Shown here: positions 18,565 to 26,079 of the stretch, piece after piece
Position numbering within the stretch: position 1 is the stretch's first letter
Layout of the letters: each line of letters starts with the position of its first letter
Assembly: GCF_034674885.1 (NCBI RefSeq)
Contig: NZ_JAUCDS010000006.1
Location: forward strand, 61,534-125,533
Direction: 5' to 3'
DNA length: 64,000 nt
From: Castellaniella sp034674885
GTDB taxonomy: Bacteria; Pseudomonadota; Gammaproteobacteria; Burkholderiales; Burkholderiaceae_B
Made by a program: the position numbers and the translations under genes
The notes under the pieces: generated by a model
Database searches by the model: none
What the model saw: only the letters and a program-made list of their open reading frames with translations
What the model was told of the DNA's origin: nothing

Positions 18565-20043
18565 TCAGCCCAGCACCCAGGGATTGGCCTTGTTGGGCCG
18601 GGTCGTGATCCATACGCTCTTGGGCTGCAGGTATTCCTTGACCGCCTCGGTCCCGCCCTCGCGCCCGATTCCGCTGTTCTTGTAGCCACCAAACGGCGTC
18701 GTGAAGCTGGTGGAGCGGTAGTTGTTCACCCAGACCGTGCCCGCCTCCAGGCGGTCCACGCAATAAAGCGCCCGATGCAGATCTTGAGTCCAGACGGCCG
18801 CGGCCAGGCCGAAGTCGCTGTCATTGGCGATCGCCAGGGCTTCGTCCATCTCACCGAAGGGGATCACCGCCAAGATCGGACCGAACACCTCTTCACGGGC
18901 GATGCGCATGGTGTTGGTGACGCCGGTGAATATCGTCGGGCTGATGAACTGGCCCTGCCCATAGCCGGGACCGGACAGCGGCTGGCCGCCCAGGATGCAG
19001 GTCGCCCCCTCTTCCTTTGCGATGTCGATGTAGCGCAGGATCTTTTCGTACTGCGCCTGGGTAGCGATGGGCCCGACCTGCGTCTCCGGCAGCGCCGGGT
19101 CTCCGATCCTAGCCTGCGAGGCGATCTCCACCAGGCGCGCCACGAAACGGTCGTGAATGCCGCGCTGCACCAGCAAGCGGGAACCCGCCATGCAGGTCTG
19201 GCCCGCCGCACCGAAGATGCCGGCGATGGCGCCGTTGACCGCCTGATCGAAATCCGCATCGTCAAACACGATATTGGCGGATTTCCCGCCGAGCTCCAGG
19301 GTCACCTTCTTGAAATGCCTGGCCGCCGCGACGGCGACTTCCCGCCCCCCGAAATCTCCGCCAGTGAACGCGACCTTGGCGACCTTCCGGTTCTCGATCA
19401 ATGCGGCGCCGATCTCGCCGCCGTACCCGGTGACGACGTTCACCACCCCGGGGGGGATCCCGGCTTCGAGAGCGAGCGCGCCGAGCTCCAGCAGAGGCGG
19501 CGACGTGTATTCGGAAGGCTTGATGACGATGGTGTTCCCACACGCCAGGGCAGGCGCCATTTTCCAGGCGGTCAAGGCGAGGGGCGAATTCCAGGGCGTG
19601 ATGGCGGCCACGACGCCGAGCGGCTCATAGCGGACATAGTTGAATACGCCCGGCTTGTTGATCGGGACGACCGCGCCCTCGATCTTGTCGGCCAGGCCCG
19701 CATAGTAATAGAACCACTGGGCGACGTTCCGCGCCTGGCCGGCGACCTCGGTGATGTTCTTGCCATTGCAGGAACGCTCGATATCCGCCAGGTGGGCGGC
19801 ATCCCGTTCGATCAATCCCGCCAGCTTGCGCAGCAGCGCGCCACGGGCCGTCGCGGTCAGTTCCGACCAAGCCGGATTATGGAACGCCGCATGGGCGGCA
19901 TCGACCGCTGCACCGGCATCCGCGGCCGAGCCCCGGGGAATCCGGGCGATCACTTCTCCCGAGAAAGGCTCGACCGAGTCGATCCATTCACCTGCCACGG
20001 GGTCGGTCCAATGCCCGCCGATCAGCATCTGGTACTGCTTCAT
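18565..20043 (-). CDS. Aldehyde dehydrogenase (NAD(P)-dependent)
   Basis: 492 residues, full-length for the ALDH superfamily. The catalytic cysteine is in FGAAGQTCMAGSRL and the catalytic Glu in VTLELGGKSANIVF. The cofactor segment PWNSPLALTAWKMAPALACGN is intact, but the Rossmann turn reads FTGGDFGGREVA instead of the common FTGSTEVG, as in a distinct ALDH subgroup. It oxidises an aldehyde to a carboxylate. It is the first gene of the leftward operon, so it is probably the first or key enzyme of the pathway or detoxifies its aldehyde intermediate. Confidence 0.92.
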   Translation of the reverse strand: MKQYQMLIGGHWTDPVAGEWIDSVEPFSGEVIARIPRGSAADAGAAVDAAHAAFHNPAWSELTATARGALLRKLAGLIERDAAHLADIERSCNGKNITEVAGQARNVAQWFYYYAGLADKIEGAVVPINKPGVFNYVRYEPLGVVAAITPWNSPLALTAWKMAPALACGNTIVIKPSEYTSPPLLELGALALEAGIPPGVVNVVTGYGGEIGAALIENRKVAKVAFTGGDFGGREVAVAAARHFKKVTLELGGKSANIVFDDADFDQAVNGAIAGIFGAAGQTCMAGSRLLVQRGIHDRFVARLVEIASQARIGDPALPETQVGPIATQAQYEKILRYIDIAKEEGATCILGGQPLSGPGYGQGQFISPTIFTGVTNTMRIAREEVFGPILAVIPFGEMDEALAIANDSDFGLAAAVWTQDLHRALYCVDRLEAGTVWVNNYRSTSFTTPFGGYKNSGIGREGGTEAVKEYLQPKSVWITTRPNKANPWVLG

Positions 20044-20082
20044 GACGTCTCCTGTCAGTGCGATATCGGTTCAGTGCTGCAG

Positions 20083-20112
20083 TTGACCAAAATATTAGCA
20101 CAGTTCTAAAAT
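20083..20112 (+). promoter_or_regulatory. Sigma-70-type promoter of the CoA-transferase operon
   Basis: TTGACC (20083-20088), an 18-nt spacer, and TAAAAT (20107-20112). The start point should be near 20119, leaving an untranslated leader of about 70 nt. The -10 element lies inside the palindrome at 20103-20118. Confidence 0.6.
20092..20100 (-). promoter_or_regulatory. Extended -10 element for the aldehyde dehydrogenase operon
   Basis: On the minus strand the sequence reads TG-C-TAATAT, an extended -10, about 50 nt above the aldehyde dehydrogenase ATG. A -35 sequence at proper distance is weak. It overlaps the spacer of the rightward promoter, so the two operons would share one control region. 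Confidence 0.45.
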
Positions 20113-20118
20113 AAGAAC
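20103..20118. promoter_or_regulatory. Palindrome, candidate operator 1 of the catabolic island
   Basis: GTTCT-AAAATA-AGAAC, a 5-6-5 inverted repeat covering the -10 of the rightward promoter. A protein bound here would block it. The IclR regulator encoded as the third gene of that operon is the natural candidate. Confidence 0.6.
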
Positions 20119-20121
20119 ATC

Positions 20122-20140
20122 AATTCTGTCTGACAGAATT
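20122..20140. promoter_or_regulatory. Perfect 19-bp palindrome, candidate operator 2
   Basis: AATTCTGTC-T-GACAGAATT: nine bases on each side match without a mismatch. It lies just past the predicted start point of the rightward promoter. IclR-family operators are commonly 13-17-bp palindromes near the promoter. The separation from operator 1 is 20 bp centre to centre, about two helical turns, which would suit cooperative binding of dimers. Confidence 0.7.
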
Positions 20141-20191
20141 TTATCCACTCAACGGTGGTCGAGTAACGACAATGGCCAAGGGCACGGAACA

Positions 20192-21385
20192 ATGAGACGA
20201 CTACTCGAAGGCATCAAGATCCTGGACCTCACCAATGTGCTGGCGGGTCCCTTTGCCGGATACCAGCTGGCATTGCTGGGGGCCGACGTCATCAAGATCG
20301 AAGTCCCCGGGTCCGGGGACCTGGCGCGCAATCTGGGGGCGGCCAAGGCGCGCAACGCCCGGGGGATGGGCACGTCCTTCCTGGCCCAGAACGCCGGCAA
20401 GAAATCGATGACGCTCAACCTGAAGCACCCCCGGGGCAAAGAGATCTTCAAGCTCCTGTGCGCCCGCAGCGACGTGGTGCTGGAAAACTTCCGTCCCGGC
20501 GTCATGCAGCGCCTGGACCTGGGATACGAGACCCTCAAGGACGTCCATCCCGGCCTGGTCTACTGCGCGATTTCCGGCTACGGCCAATCGGGGCCGCTTG
20601 CCGCCTCTCCCGCCTATGACCAGATCATCCAGGGCAGATCGGGAGTCATGAGCATCACGGGCGATTCGGACAGCGCCCCGCTGCGGGTCGGATATCCCGT
20701 CTGCGACACCATCGGCGGGCTCACCGCCGCGTTCGCCATCAGCGCGGCGCTGGTCCGCAGTCTGCGCAGCCAGGAAGGTTGCTTCATCGACGTCTCCATG
20801 CTGGATTCTTCCTTGACGACGATGGGCTGGATCGTCTCCAACCAGTTGATCGCCAAATGCGCCCCCCAGCCTATGGGCAATCACAATTTCACCGCCAGCC
20901 CCTCGGGCACCTTCCAGACGCGGGACGGCGTCATCAACATCGCGGCCAACAAGCAAGAGCAGTTCGAGACGCTGTGCGCGCTCATTGGCCGCCCCGAATT
21001 GGCGGCGGACCCGAAATTCCGGGACCGGGAGGACCGCAAGCGCCACCGGCCGGAACTCACCGTCCAGATCGAGCAGGGCCTGAACACGCAGACGGCCGCC
21101 TACTGGGATGAGGTCCTCAACCGGCACGGTGTCCCGGCGGGACAGGTACTGAGCGTCGAGCAGGCGCTGGACCAGGAACAGATCGCGCACCGGGGGCTGC
21201 TGATGTCCCTGTCCCAGGACGACGAAGAGATCACCGTGACGCGCAGCGGATTCCTCGTCGACGGCCAACAGACGGCCGTCGACGCCCCGCCTCCCCGCCT
21301 GGGTCAGCACACGGACGAGATCCTGCGCGGACTGGGACTCACCGATACCGCGATCGCCAGACTGCAGGAGGAAGGCACGATATGA
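20192..21385 (+). CDS. CoA-transferase family III (CaiB/BaiF)
   Basis: 397 residues with the typical start LLEGIKILDLTNVLAGPFAGYQLALLGADVIKIE. A catalytic Asp is expected in the family; here the best candidate is in SCFIDVSMLDSSL-type sequence (GCFIDVSMLDSSLTTMGW), while the region NFRPGVMQRLDLGYETL and YCAISGYGQSGPLA is well conserved. The enzyme moves CoA from a donor such as succinyl- or acetyl-CoA to a carboxylic acid. It is first in the rightward operon and overlaps the lyase gene by 4 nt, so the two steps are probably activation and cleavage of the same acid. Confidence 0.92.
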   Translation: MRRLLEGIKILDLTNVLAGPFAGYQLALLGADVIKIEVPGSGDLARNLGAAKARNARGMGTSFLAQNAGKKSMTLNLKHPRGKEIFKLLCARSDVVLENFRPGVMQRLDLGYETLKDVHPGLVYCAISGYGQSGPLAASPAYDQIIQGRSGVMSITGDSDSAPLRVGYPVCDTIGGLTAAFAISAALVRSLRSQEGCFIDVSMLDSSLTTMGWIVSNQLIAKCAPQPMGNHNFTASPSGTFQTRDGVINIAANKQEQFETLCALIGRPELAADPKFRDREDRKRHRPELTVQIEQGLNTQTAAYWDEVLNRHGVPAGQVLSVEQALDQEQIAHRGLLMSLSQDDEEITVTRSGFLVDGQQTAVDAPPPRLGQHTDEILRGLGLTDTAIARLQEEGTI

Positions 21386-22236
21386 ATGGCACGAACGACA
21401 ACATCCGGCCGGACGGCCGCGAGACCGACCCGGCTGGAGCCGCGCGCCAATGGTGGCGCACCGGCATCATCGACATTCAACCCGGCAGCATCCGGATCAA
21501 GGGCGCGCCGATCGAGACGCTGATCGGCACGATCGGTTTCCCCGAGATGATCTGGCGCATGCTGCGCGACGACCGTCCCACTCTGGCGCAGCTGCGGCTG
21601 TTCGAGGCGGCCCTGGTATCGTCGGTGGATCACGGCCCCCAGGCGCCCTCCATCGCCATCGCCCGCATGGCGGTCACCTGCGGCGTCAGCCTGAATGGCG
21701 CCATGGCTTCGGGCGTCAACGTGCTGGACGACATCCACGGCGGTGCAGGCGAGCAGTGCCTCGCGCTCTATCGCGACGCCGTCGAACGCCTGTCGGACGG
21801 GGCGGACTTCCGCCAGGCGGCCGGCGAGGCGCTGGACGCGTTCCGGAATCATCAAGGTTCCATCATTCCCGGCTTCGGCCACCGATTCCATCCCGTCGAC
21901 CCCCGCGCCGTGCGCCTGACCGCACTGGCCGCCGAGGCAGCCGCCCAGCACCAGATCGAAGGCCGCTTCCTCAACGTCGCGCGGGCGATGCAGTCCCTGC
22001 TGGTCACGCGCGACGGTCGACCGATTCCCATGAACATCGACGGCGCCACCGCCTTGATCTACGGCGAACTGGGCTTTCCCGATGCGCTGGCGCGCGGCCT
22101 GTTCGTCCTGTCCAGATCGGTTGGTATACTGGCCCACGCCTGGGAACAGAAGCAACAGGGCGGGCGCATCAAAGGCCCGTTACCGCCCAGCTTAGGATAC
22201 ACCTACACCGGGCCGGGACCCGATCCTGCAGCATGA
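21382..22236 (+). CDS. Citrate synthase-fold lyase (citryl-CoA lyase-like)
   Basis: 284 residues, much shorter than citrate synthase (about 380-430), and similar to the large-domain-plus-small-domain core of stand-alone citryl-CoA lyases. The catalytic triad of the superfamily is identifiable: His in SVDHGPQAPS, His in GFGHRFHPVDPR and Asp in MNIDGATALIYGELGF. These enzymes split citryl-CoA or a similar 3-hydroxyacyl-CoA into acetyl-CoA and a 2-oxo acid. The gene start overlaps the CoA-transferase stop (ATGA-type). I infer that the CoA-transferase makes its substrate. The identity of the acid is unknown. Confidence 0.75.
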   Translation: MNGTNDNIRPDGRETDPAGAARQWWRTGIIDIQPGSIRIKGAPIETLIGTIGFPEMIWRMLRDDRPTLAQLRLFEAALVSSVDHGPQAPSIAIARMAVTCGVSLNGAMASGVNVLDDIHGGAGEQCLALYRDAVERLSDGADFRQAAGEALDAFRNHQGSIIPGFGHRFHPVDPRAVRLTALAAEAAAQHQIEGRFLNVARAMQSLLVTRDGRPIPMNIDGATALIYGELGFPDALARGLFVLSRSVGILAHAWEQKQQGGRIKGPLPPSLGYTYTGPGPDPAA

Positions 22237-22264
22237 CCTGGAAACGGCGAATCCGCACGACACC

Positions 22265-23020
22265 ATGACCGAACCCAAGACGAAAGATCCCGCCGCAAAC
22301 CAGCCGGACAGCAGCGGCGTCGCGGCCGTCAACCGCGCGCTAAGCCTCATCTGCTGCTTCGGCAACGATGACAAGTCCCTGACCCTGGCGGAACTCGCCC
22401 GGCGCACGGGCCTGTACAAAAGCACGATTCTCAGACTGGCGGAATCGCTGGAGCAATTCGGCGTCCTGGTCCGCGACACGGACGGGGGATTCCGCCTCGG
22501 CCCCGAGTTGGTCCGCCTGGGTTCCCTGGCGCATCGCGTCTCGGGCGACAAGATGGACATCGAAGCCATATTGACGCAACTCGTCGAGGCCACCGGTGAA
22601 AGCGCCACCTACTATATCCGCCGGAACGATCTTCGGCTGGCGCTGTTCCGGGTGGATTCCCGGAAATCCCTGCGGGACCATATCCGCCCCGGAGACCTGC
22701 TCACCCTGCAGCACGGCGCAGCAGGCAGGGTGCTCAGCGACACCCGTCCCTACGCCGAACGGCGGGACGACCCGTTCCAGACCATCGTGTCCCTGGGGGA
22801 ACGCGACCCCGAAATTGCCGCGATCGCGGGGCCGGTATTCCAGGACGGCGCGATCGTGGGATCGCTGTCCATCTCCGGCGCCAAGACCCGATTCTCGGAC
22901 AAGGTCGTCCAGCACGGACGACACTGTGTCGGGCAGGCCTGCCGCACGCTCAGCCTCATGCTCGATCCGGCCCTGGAAATACCCGGTGCCTCACCAAAAG
23001 GCGCGCGCCTGTCTCGCTAA
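22265..23020 (+). CDS. IclR-family transcriptional regulator
   Basis: 251 residues: an N-terminal winged helix (LTLAELARRTGLYKSTILRLAESLEQFGVLVRD, residues ~37-70) followed by an effector-binding domain (about 90-240). The family mostly represses or activates catabolic operons and senses a pathway intermediate. It is the third gene of the rightward operon, 28 nt after the lyase, and probably controls both divergent operons through the palindromes at 20103-20140. A strong terminator follows. Confidence 0.93.
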   Translation: MTEPKTKDPAANQPDSSGVAAVNRALSLICCFGNDDKSLTLAELARRTGLYKSTILRLAESLEQFGVLVRDTDGGFRLGPELVRLGSLAHRVSGDKMDIEAILTQLVEATGESATYYIRRNDLRLALFRVDSRKSLRDHIRPGDLLTLQHGAAGRVLSDTRPYAERRDDPFQTIVSLGERDPEIAAIAGPVFQDGAIVGSLSISGAKTRFSDKVVQHGRHCVGQACRTLSLMLDPALEIPGASPKGARLSR

Positions 23021-23066
23021 ACCGGGCCAGCCGCCGTTCTGCGTCCCCAGCAGCGCCGCATGTCAG

Positions 23067-23086
23067 ACCACCCTCCGGGGTGGTTT
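23067..23086 (+). terminator. Intrinsic terminator after the IclR gene
   Basis: ACCACCC-TCCG-GGGTGGT followed by six T residues. It isolates the catabolic island from the anaerobic ribonucleotide reductase operon. Confidence 0.85.
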
Positions 23087-23142
23087 TTTCATGCCCTCGC
23101 CATCACGCGCCACTGCCGGCAGCGCCCCGGCAAGGCACAGAA

Positions 23143-23156
23143 TTAACCCTGATCAA
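23143..23156. promoter_or_regulatory. FNR-type box upstream of nrdD
   Basis: TTAAC-CCTG-ATCAA resembles TTGAT/C-N4-ATCAA with a single weak position in the left half. Its centre is 93 nt before the nrdD ATG and 34 nt above the first NrdR box. The known family rule is that FNR/Dnr activates class III reductase genes without oxygen, which fits. Confidence 0.6.
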
Positions 23157-23189
23157 GCCTGTTCAAAATAATTGGAAAATCTCTTTATT

Positions 23190-23205
23190 ACACTATATGT
23201 TGTGT
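23190..23205. promoter_or_regulatory. NrdR box 1
   Basis: ACACTATATGTTGTGT matches the NrdR consensus ACACWATATATWGTGT in 15 of 16 positions. NrdR represses ribonucleotide reductase operons and binds pairs of such boxes spaced by whole helical turns. Confidence 0.85.
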
Positions 23206-23220
23206 TTAACATTAATATCA

Positions 23221-23236
23221 ACACAATATATAGAGA
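23221..23236. promoter_or_regulatory. NrdR box 2
   Basis: ACACAATATATAGAGA matches the NrdR consensus except in the last arm (GAGA for GTGT). It starts exactly 31 nt after box 1, that is, about three helical turns, the usual spacing of NrdR box pairs. It ends 6 nt before the nrdD ATG. Confidence 0.8.
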
Positions 23237-23242
23237 TTAAAA

Positions 23243-25045
23243 ATGAACCTTGCCGCCGTACAGATTGCCGAGCGCCCCGTGCCGCAGATCGACGTGATCC
23301 GCTCCATCGACGAATACCTGCGCCAGCAGGACTGGCGCGTCAATGCCAATGCCAACCAGGGCTATTCGCTGGGCGGGCTGATCCTGAACACTTCCGGCAA
23401 GATGATCGCCAACTACTGGCTCAGCCACGTCTATCCGGAATCCATCGGCCAGGCCCACCGCCAGGGTGACCTGCACATCCACGACCTGGACATGCTGTCG
23501 GGCTACTGCGCCGGCTGGTCATTGCGCACACTGCTGAACGAAGGCCTGAACGGCGTGCCGGGCAAGGTCGAATCCGCGCCGCCGCGTCATATGTCCAGCG
23601 CCGTCGGCCAGATCGTCAATTTCCTGGGCACGTTGCAGAACGAATGGGCCGGCGCACAGGCCTTCAGTTCCTTTGACACCTACATGGCGCCCTTCATCCG
23701 CCAGGATGCCATGGACTACGACCAGGTGCGCCAGTGCATGCAGGAACTGATCTACAACCTGAACGTGCCCTCGCGCTGGGGCACGCAGACGCCGTTCACC
23801 AACCTGACCTTCGACTGGGTCTGCCCGGAAGACCTGCGCGACCAGGTGCCGGTGATCGGCGGCCAGGAAACGCCCTTCACCTACGGCGAACTGCAGGCCG
23901 AGATGGACATGATCAACCGGGCCTACATCGAGGTCATGATGGCCGGCGACGCCAAAGGCCGGGCCTTTACCTTTCCCATCCCCACCTACAACATCACGCC
24001 GGACTTCGAATGGCACAGCCCCAATGCGGAACTGCTGTTCGAAATGACGGCGAAGTACGGCCTGCCCTACTTCCAGAACTTCATCAATTCGGAACTCAAG
24101 CCCAACATGATCCGGTCCATGTGCTGCCGGCTGCAGCTGGACCTGCGCGAACTGCTCAAGCGCGGCAACGGGTTGTTCGGCTCGGCGGAACAGACCGGGT
24201 CGCTGGGCGTGGTGACGATCAACTGCGCCCGCCTGGGCTACCTGCATCGTGGCAACGAGGCCGCCCTGCTGGCGCGGCTGGATGAACTGCTGGCCCTGGG
24301 CCGCCAAAGCCTGGAAATCAAGCGCCGCGTCATCCAGGACCACATGGACAACGGCCTGTTTCCCTACACCCGCCGCTACCTGGGCACGCTGCGCAATCAT
24401 TTTTCCACTCTGGGGGTCAACGGCATCAACGAGATGATCCGCAACTTCACTGCCGACGAGCACGACCTGACCACGGCATGGGGGCACGACTTCGCCGTGC
24501 GCCTGCTGGATCACGTGCGCGCCCGCATGATCGAGTTCCAGGAATCCACCGGCCACCTGTACAACCTGGAAGCCACGCCGGCCGAAGGCACCACCTACCG
24601 TTTCGCCAAGGAAGACCGCAGCCGCTGGCCCGACATCCTGCAGGCCGGCACCGACGACATGCCCTACTACACGAACTCGTCACAGCTGCCGGTGGGCTTC
24701 ACCGACGACCCCTTCGAGGCGCTGGAGCGCCAGGACGAACTGCAGCGCAAATACACGGGCGGCACTGTGCTGCACCTGTACATGACCGAACCGCTGTCCT
24801 CGGCCGATGCCTGCCGCACCCTGGTGCGTCGCACCCTCGGCCGCTTTTCCCTGCCCTACATCACGATCACACCGACGTTTTCCATCTGCCCGAAACACGG
24901 CTACCTGCCGGGCCGGCACGAGTTCTGCCCGCAATGCGACGACGAACTGATCGCCCGCCAGCAGCGCCAGGCCGGCGACGATGACCCCGCCCGGCACACT
25001 GCCGCGTGCGCGTCGCCTGCCGAACCGGCGGCCCACCCCGCCTAA
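23243..25045 (+). CDS. nrdD: Anaerobic ribonucleotide reductase catalytic protein lacking its glycyl-radical segment
   Basis: 600 residues. Class III ribonucleotide reductase reduces ribonucleoside triphosphates to deoxyribonucleotides without oxygen. The thiyl-bearing cysteines correspond to Cys89 (SGYCAGWSL) and Cys294/295 (MIRSMCCRLQ), at the positions of T4 Cys79 and Cys290. The zinc-site region CPKHGYLPGRHEFCPQC is at about 549-566. The frame ends after a 31-residue linker, before the RVMGY glycyl-radical motif that normally closes NrdD; the motif is in a separate gene at 25104-25286 in a different frame. There is no N-terminal ATP-cone: the core begins within 15 residues of the start, so dATP feedback through that domain is absent. 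Confidence 0.93.
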   Translation: MNLAAVQIAERPVPQIDVIRSIDEYLRQQDWRVNANANQGYSLGGLILNTSGKMIANYWLSHVYPESIGQAHRQGDLHIHDLDMLSGYCAGWSLRTLLNEGLNGVPGKVESAPPRHMSSAVGQIVNFLGTLQNEWAGAQAFSSFDTYMAPFIRQDAMDYDQVRQCMQELIYNLNVPSRWGTQTPFTNLTFDWVCPEDLRDQVPVIGGQETPFTYGELQAEMDMINRAYIEVMMAGDAKGRAFTFPIPTYNITPDFEWHSPNAELLFEMTAKYGLPYFQNFINSELKPNMIRSMCCRLQLDLRELLKRGNGLFGSAEQTGSLGVVTINCARLGYLHRGNEAALLARLDELLALGRQSLEIKRRVIQDHMDNGLFPYTRRYLGTLRNHFSTLGVNGINEMIRNFTADEHDLTTAWGHDFAVRLLDHVRARMIEFQESTGHLYNLEATPAEGTTYRFAKEDRSRWPDILQAGTDDMPYYTNSSQLPVGFTDDPFEALERQDELQRKYTGGTVLHLYMTEPLSSADACRTLVRRTLGRFSLPYITITPTFSICPKHGYLPGRHEFCPQCDDELIARQQRQAGDDDPARHTAACASPAEPAAHPA

Positions 25046-25103
25046 CCATTTTCAACCCCGCCGGGGTCCCTCCCCGGCTTTCCAAACCTCTCAGGAGCAC
25101 ACC

Positions 25104-25286
25104 ATGTCCAACACCGCCATCACCTTGAACGACGCCGACCGCCAACCGTGCGAGATCTGGACCCGCGTCATGGGCTATCACCGCCCGGTCTCGTCCTTCA
25201 ACATCGGCAAGAAAGGCGAATTCCACGAACGCCGCTTCTTCGTCGAGCGCCACGCCGGACAGGCGCCGTCCGCCCGCACCGCCTGA
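25104..25286 (+). CDS. Stand-alone glycyl-radical subunit of NrdD
   Basis: 60 residues from an ATG at 25104 with AGGAG 8 nt before it. The protein is little more than the radical-bearing end of NrdD: CEIWTRVMGYHRPVSSF, with Gly24 in the place of the radical glycine, then NIGKKGEFHERRFF. It is in a different frame from the 600-residue NrdD and 58 nt after its stop. The motif Arg-Val-x-Gly-Tyr is known to take up the glycyl radical made by NrdG. I infer that the peptide docks into the active site of NrdD as a separate chain, like the spare-part glycyl protein GrcA (YfiD) of pyruvate formate-lyase. No catalytic evidence exists here. Confidence 0.85.
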   Translation: MSNTAITLNDADRQPCEIWTRVMGYHRPVSSFNIGKKGEFHERRFFVERHAGQAPSARTA

Positions 25287-25300
25287 TCCCGGACCGATAA

Positions 25301-26071
25301 ATGCACGCCGCTACCCTGGAACGCGCACACGCCGCCTCCACCGCCCGCGTCGCGCCAGGCAGCGGCGCCCACCGCCTGAAGGCGGGCGGCCTGGTGCCCT
25401 TCACGGCGACGGACTTTCCTGGCCTGCTGGCCGCCGTAGTCTTCGTGCAAGGCTGCCCCTGGCGCTGCGGCTACTGCCACAACCCGCACCTGCAGCCCCG
25501 CACGACAGCCAGCCCACTGGACTGGTCCGACATCCTGGCCTTTCTGAAGCGCCGCGTCGGCCTGATCGACGGCGTGGTCTTCAGCGGTGGCGAACCCACC
25601 ATGGACCCCAGCCTGGGCCCCGCCATCGCGCAGGCGCGCGAACTGGGCTACAGGATCGGCTTGCACACCGGCGGCACGCATCCGCGCCGCCTGGCGCAGG
25701 TGCTGCCGCAGGTGGACTGGGTCGGCCTGGACATCAAGACCGGCTTTGAGCAGTACGAACGTGTCACCCAGGTGGCCAACAGCGGCACCCCGGCCCGTGC
25801 CAGCCTGCAGGCCGTGCTGGACAGCGGCGTGGATTTCGAATGCCGCACCACGGCGCATCCGGACCTGATCAGCGCCGACGAACTGCTGGCGCTTGGCCGG
25901 GAACTGGCCGCGCTGGGGGTGCGGAACTATGCCGTGCAGATCTTTCGCCCCCAGGGCTGCGCCGATGATGCCCTGAATGCGCGCGGCCGATCGCTGCGGG
26001 ACTGGCCGGGCGAGGCCATCTGCGCGGCGTTGGACCGCCTTTTCACCCGCTTCACCCTGAGACAGCCCTAG
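25301..26071 (+). CDS. nrdG: Anaerobic ribonucleotide reductase activase (radical SAM)
   Basis: 256 residues. The [4Fe-4S]-binding loop is GCPWRCGYC (Cys-x3-Cys-x2-Cys), then SGGEPTMDP. The protein cleaves S-adenosylmethionine to a 5'-deoxyadenosyl radical, which abstracts hydrogen from the radical glycine. The family is often about 155 residues when it belongs with E. coli NrdG; this one is of the longer type found in other beta- and gammaproteobacteria. The ATG lies 14 nt after the glycyl-peptide gene, so the three genes form one operon. Its target here is the separate 60-residue peptide. Confidence 0.93.
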   Translation: MHAATLERAHAASTARVAPGSGAHRLKAGGLVPFTATDFPGLLAAVVFVQGCPWRCGYCHNPHLQPRTTASPLDWSDILAFLKRRVGLIDGVVFSGGEPTMDPSLGPAIAQARELGYRIGLHTGGTHPRRLAQVLPQVDWVGLDIKTGFEQYERVTQVANSGTPARASLQAVLDSGVDFECRTTAHPDLISADELLALGRELAALGVRNYAVQIFRPQGCADDALNARGRSLRDWPGEAICAALDRLFTRFTLRQP

Positions 26072-26079
26072 CAGTCGGT

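Noticed and set aside
25040..25110. Frameshift in nrdD as explanation for the separated glycyl motif
   Set aside because: The small gene has its own ribosome-binding site and ATG, and the NrdD stop is preceded by a normal low-complexity tail. A one-base change would join the frames only with extra nonsense residues (the intervening 58 nt). It is kept as a test in the findings.
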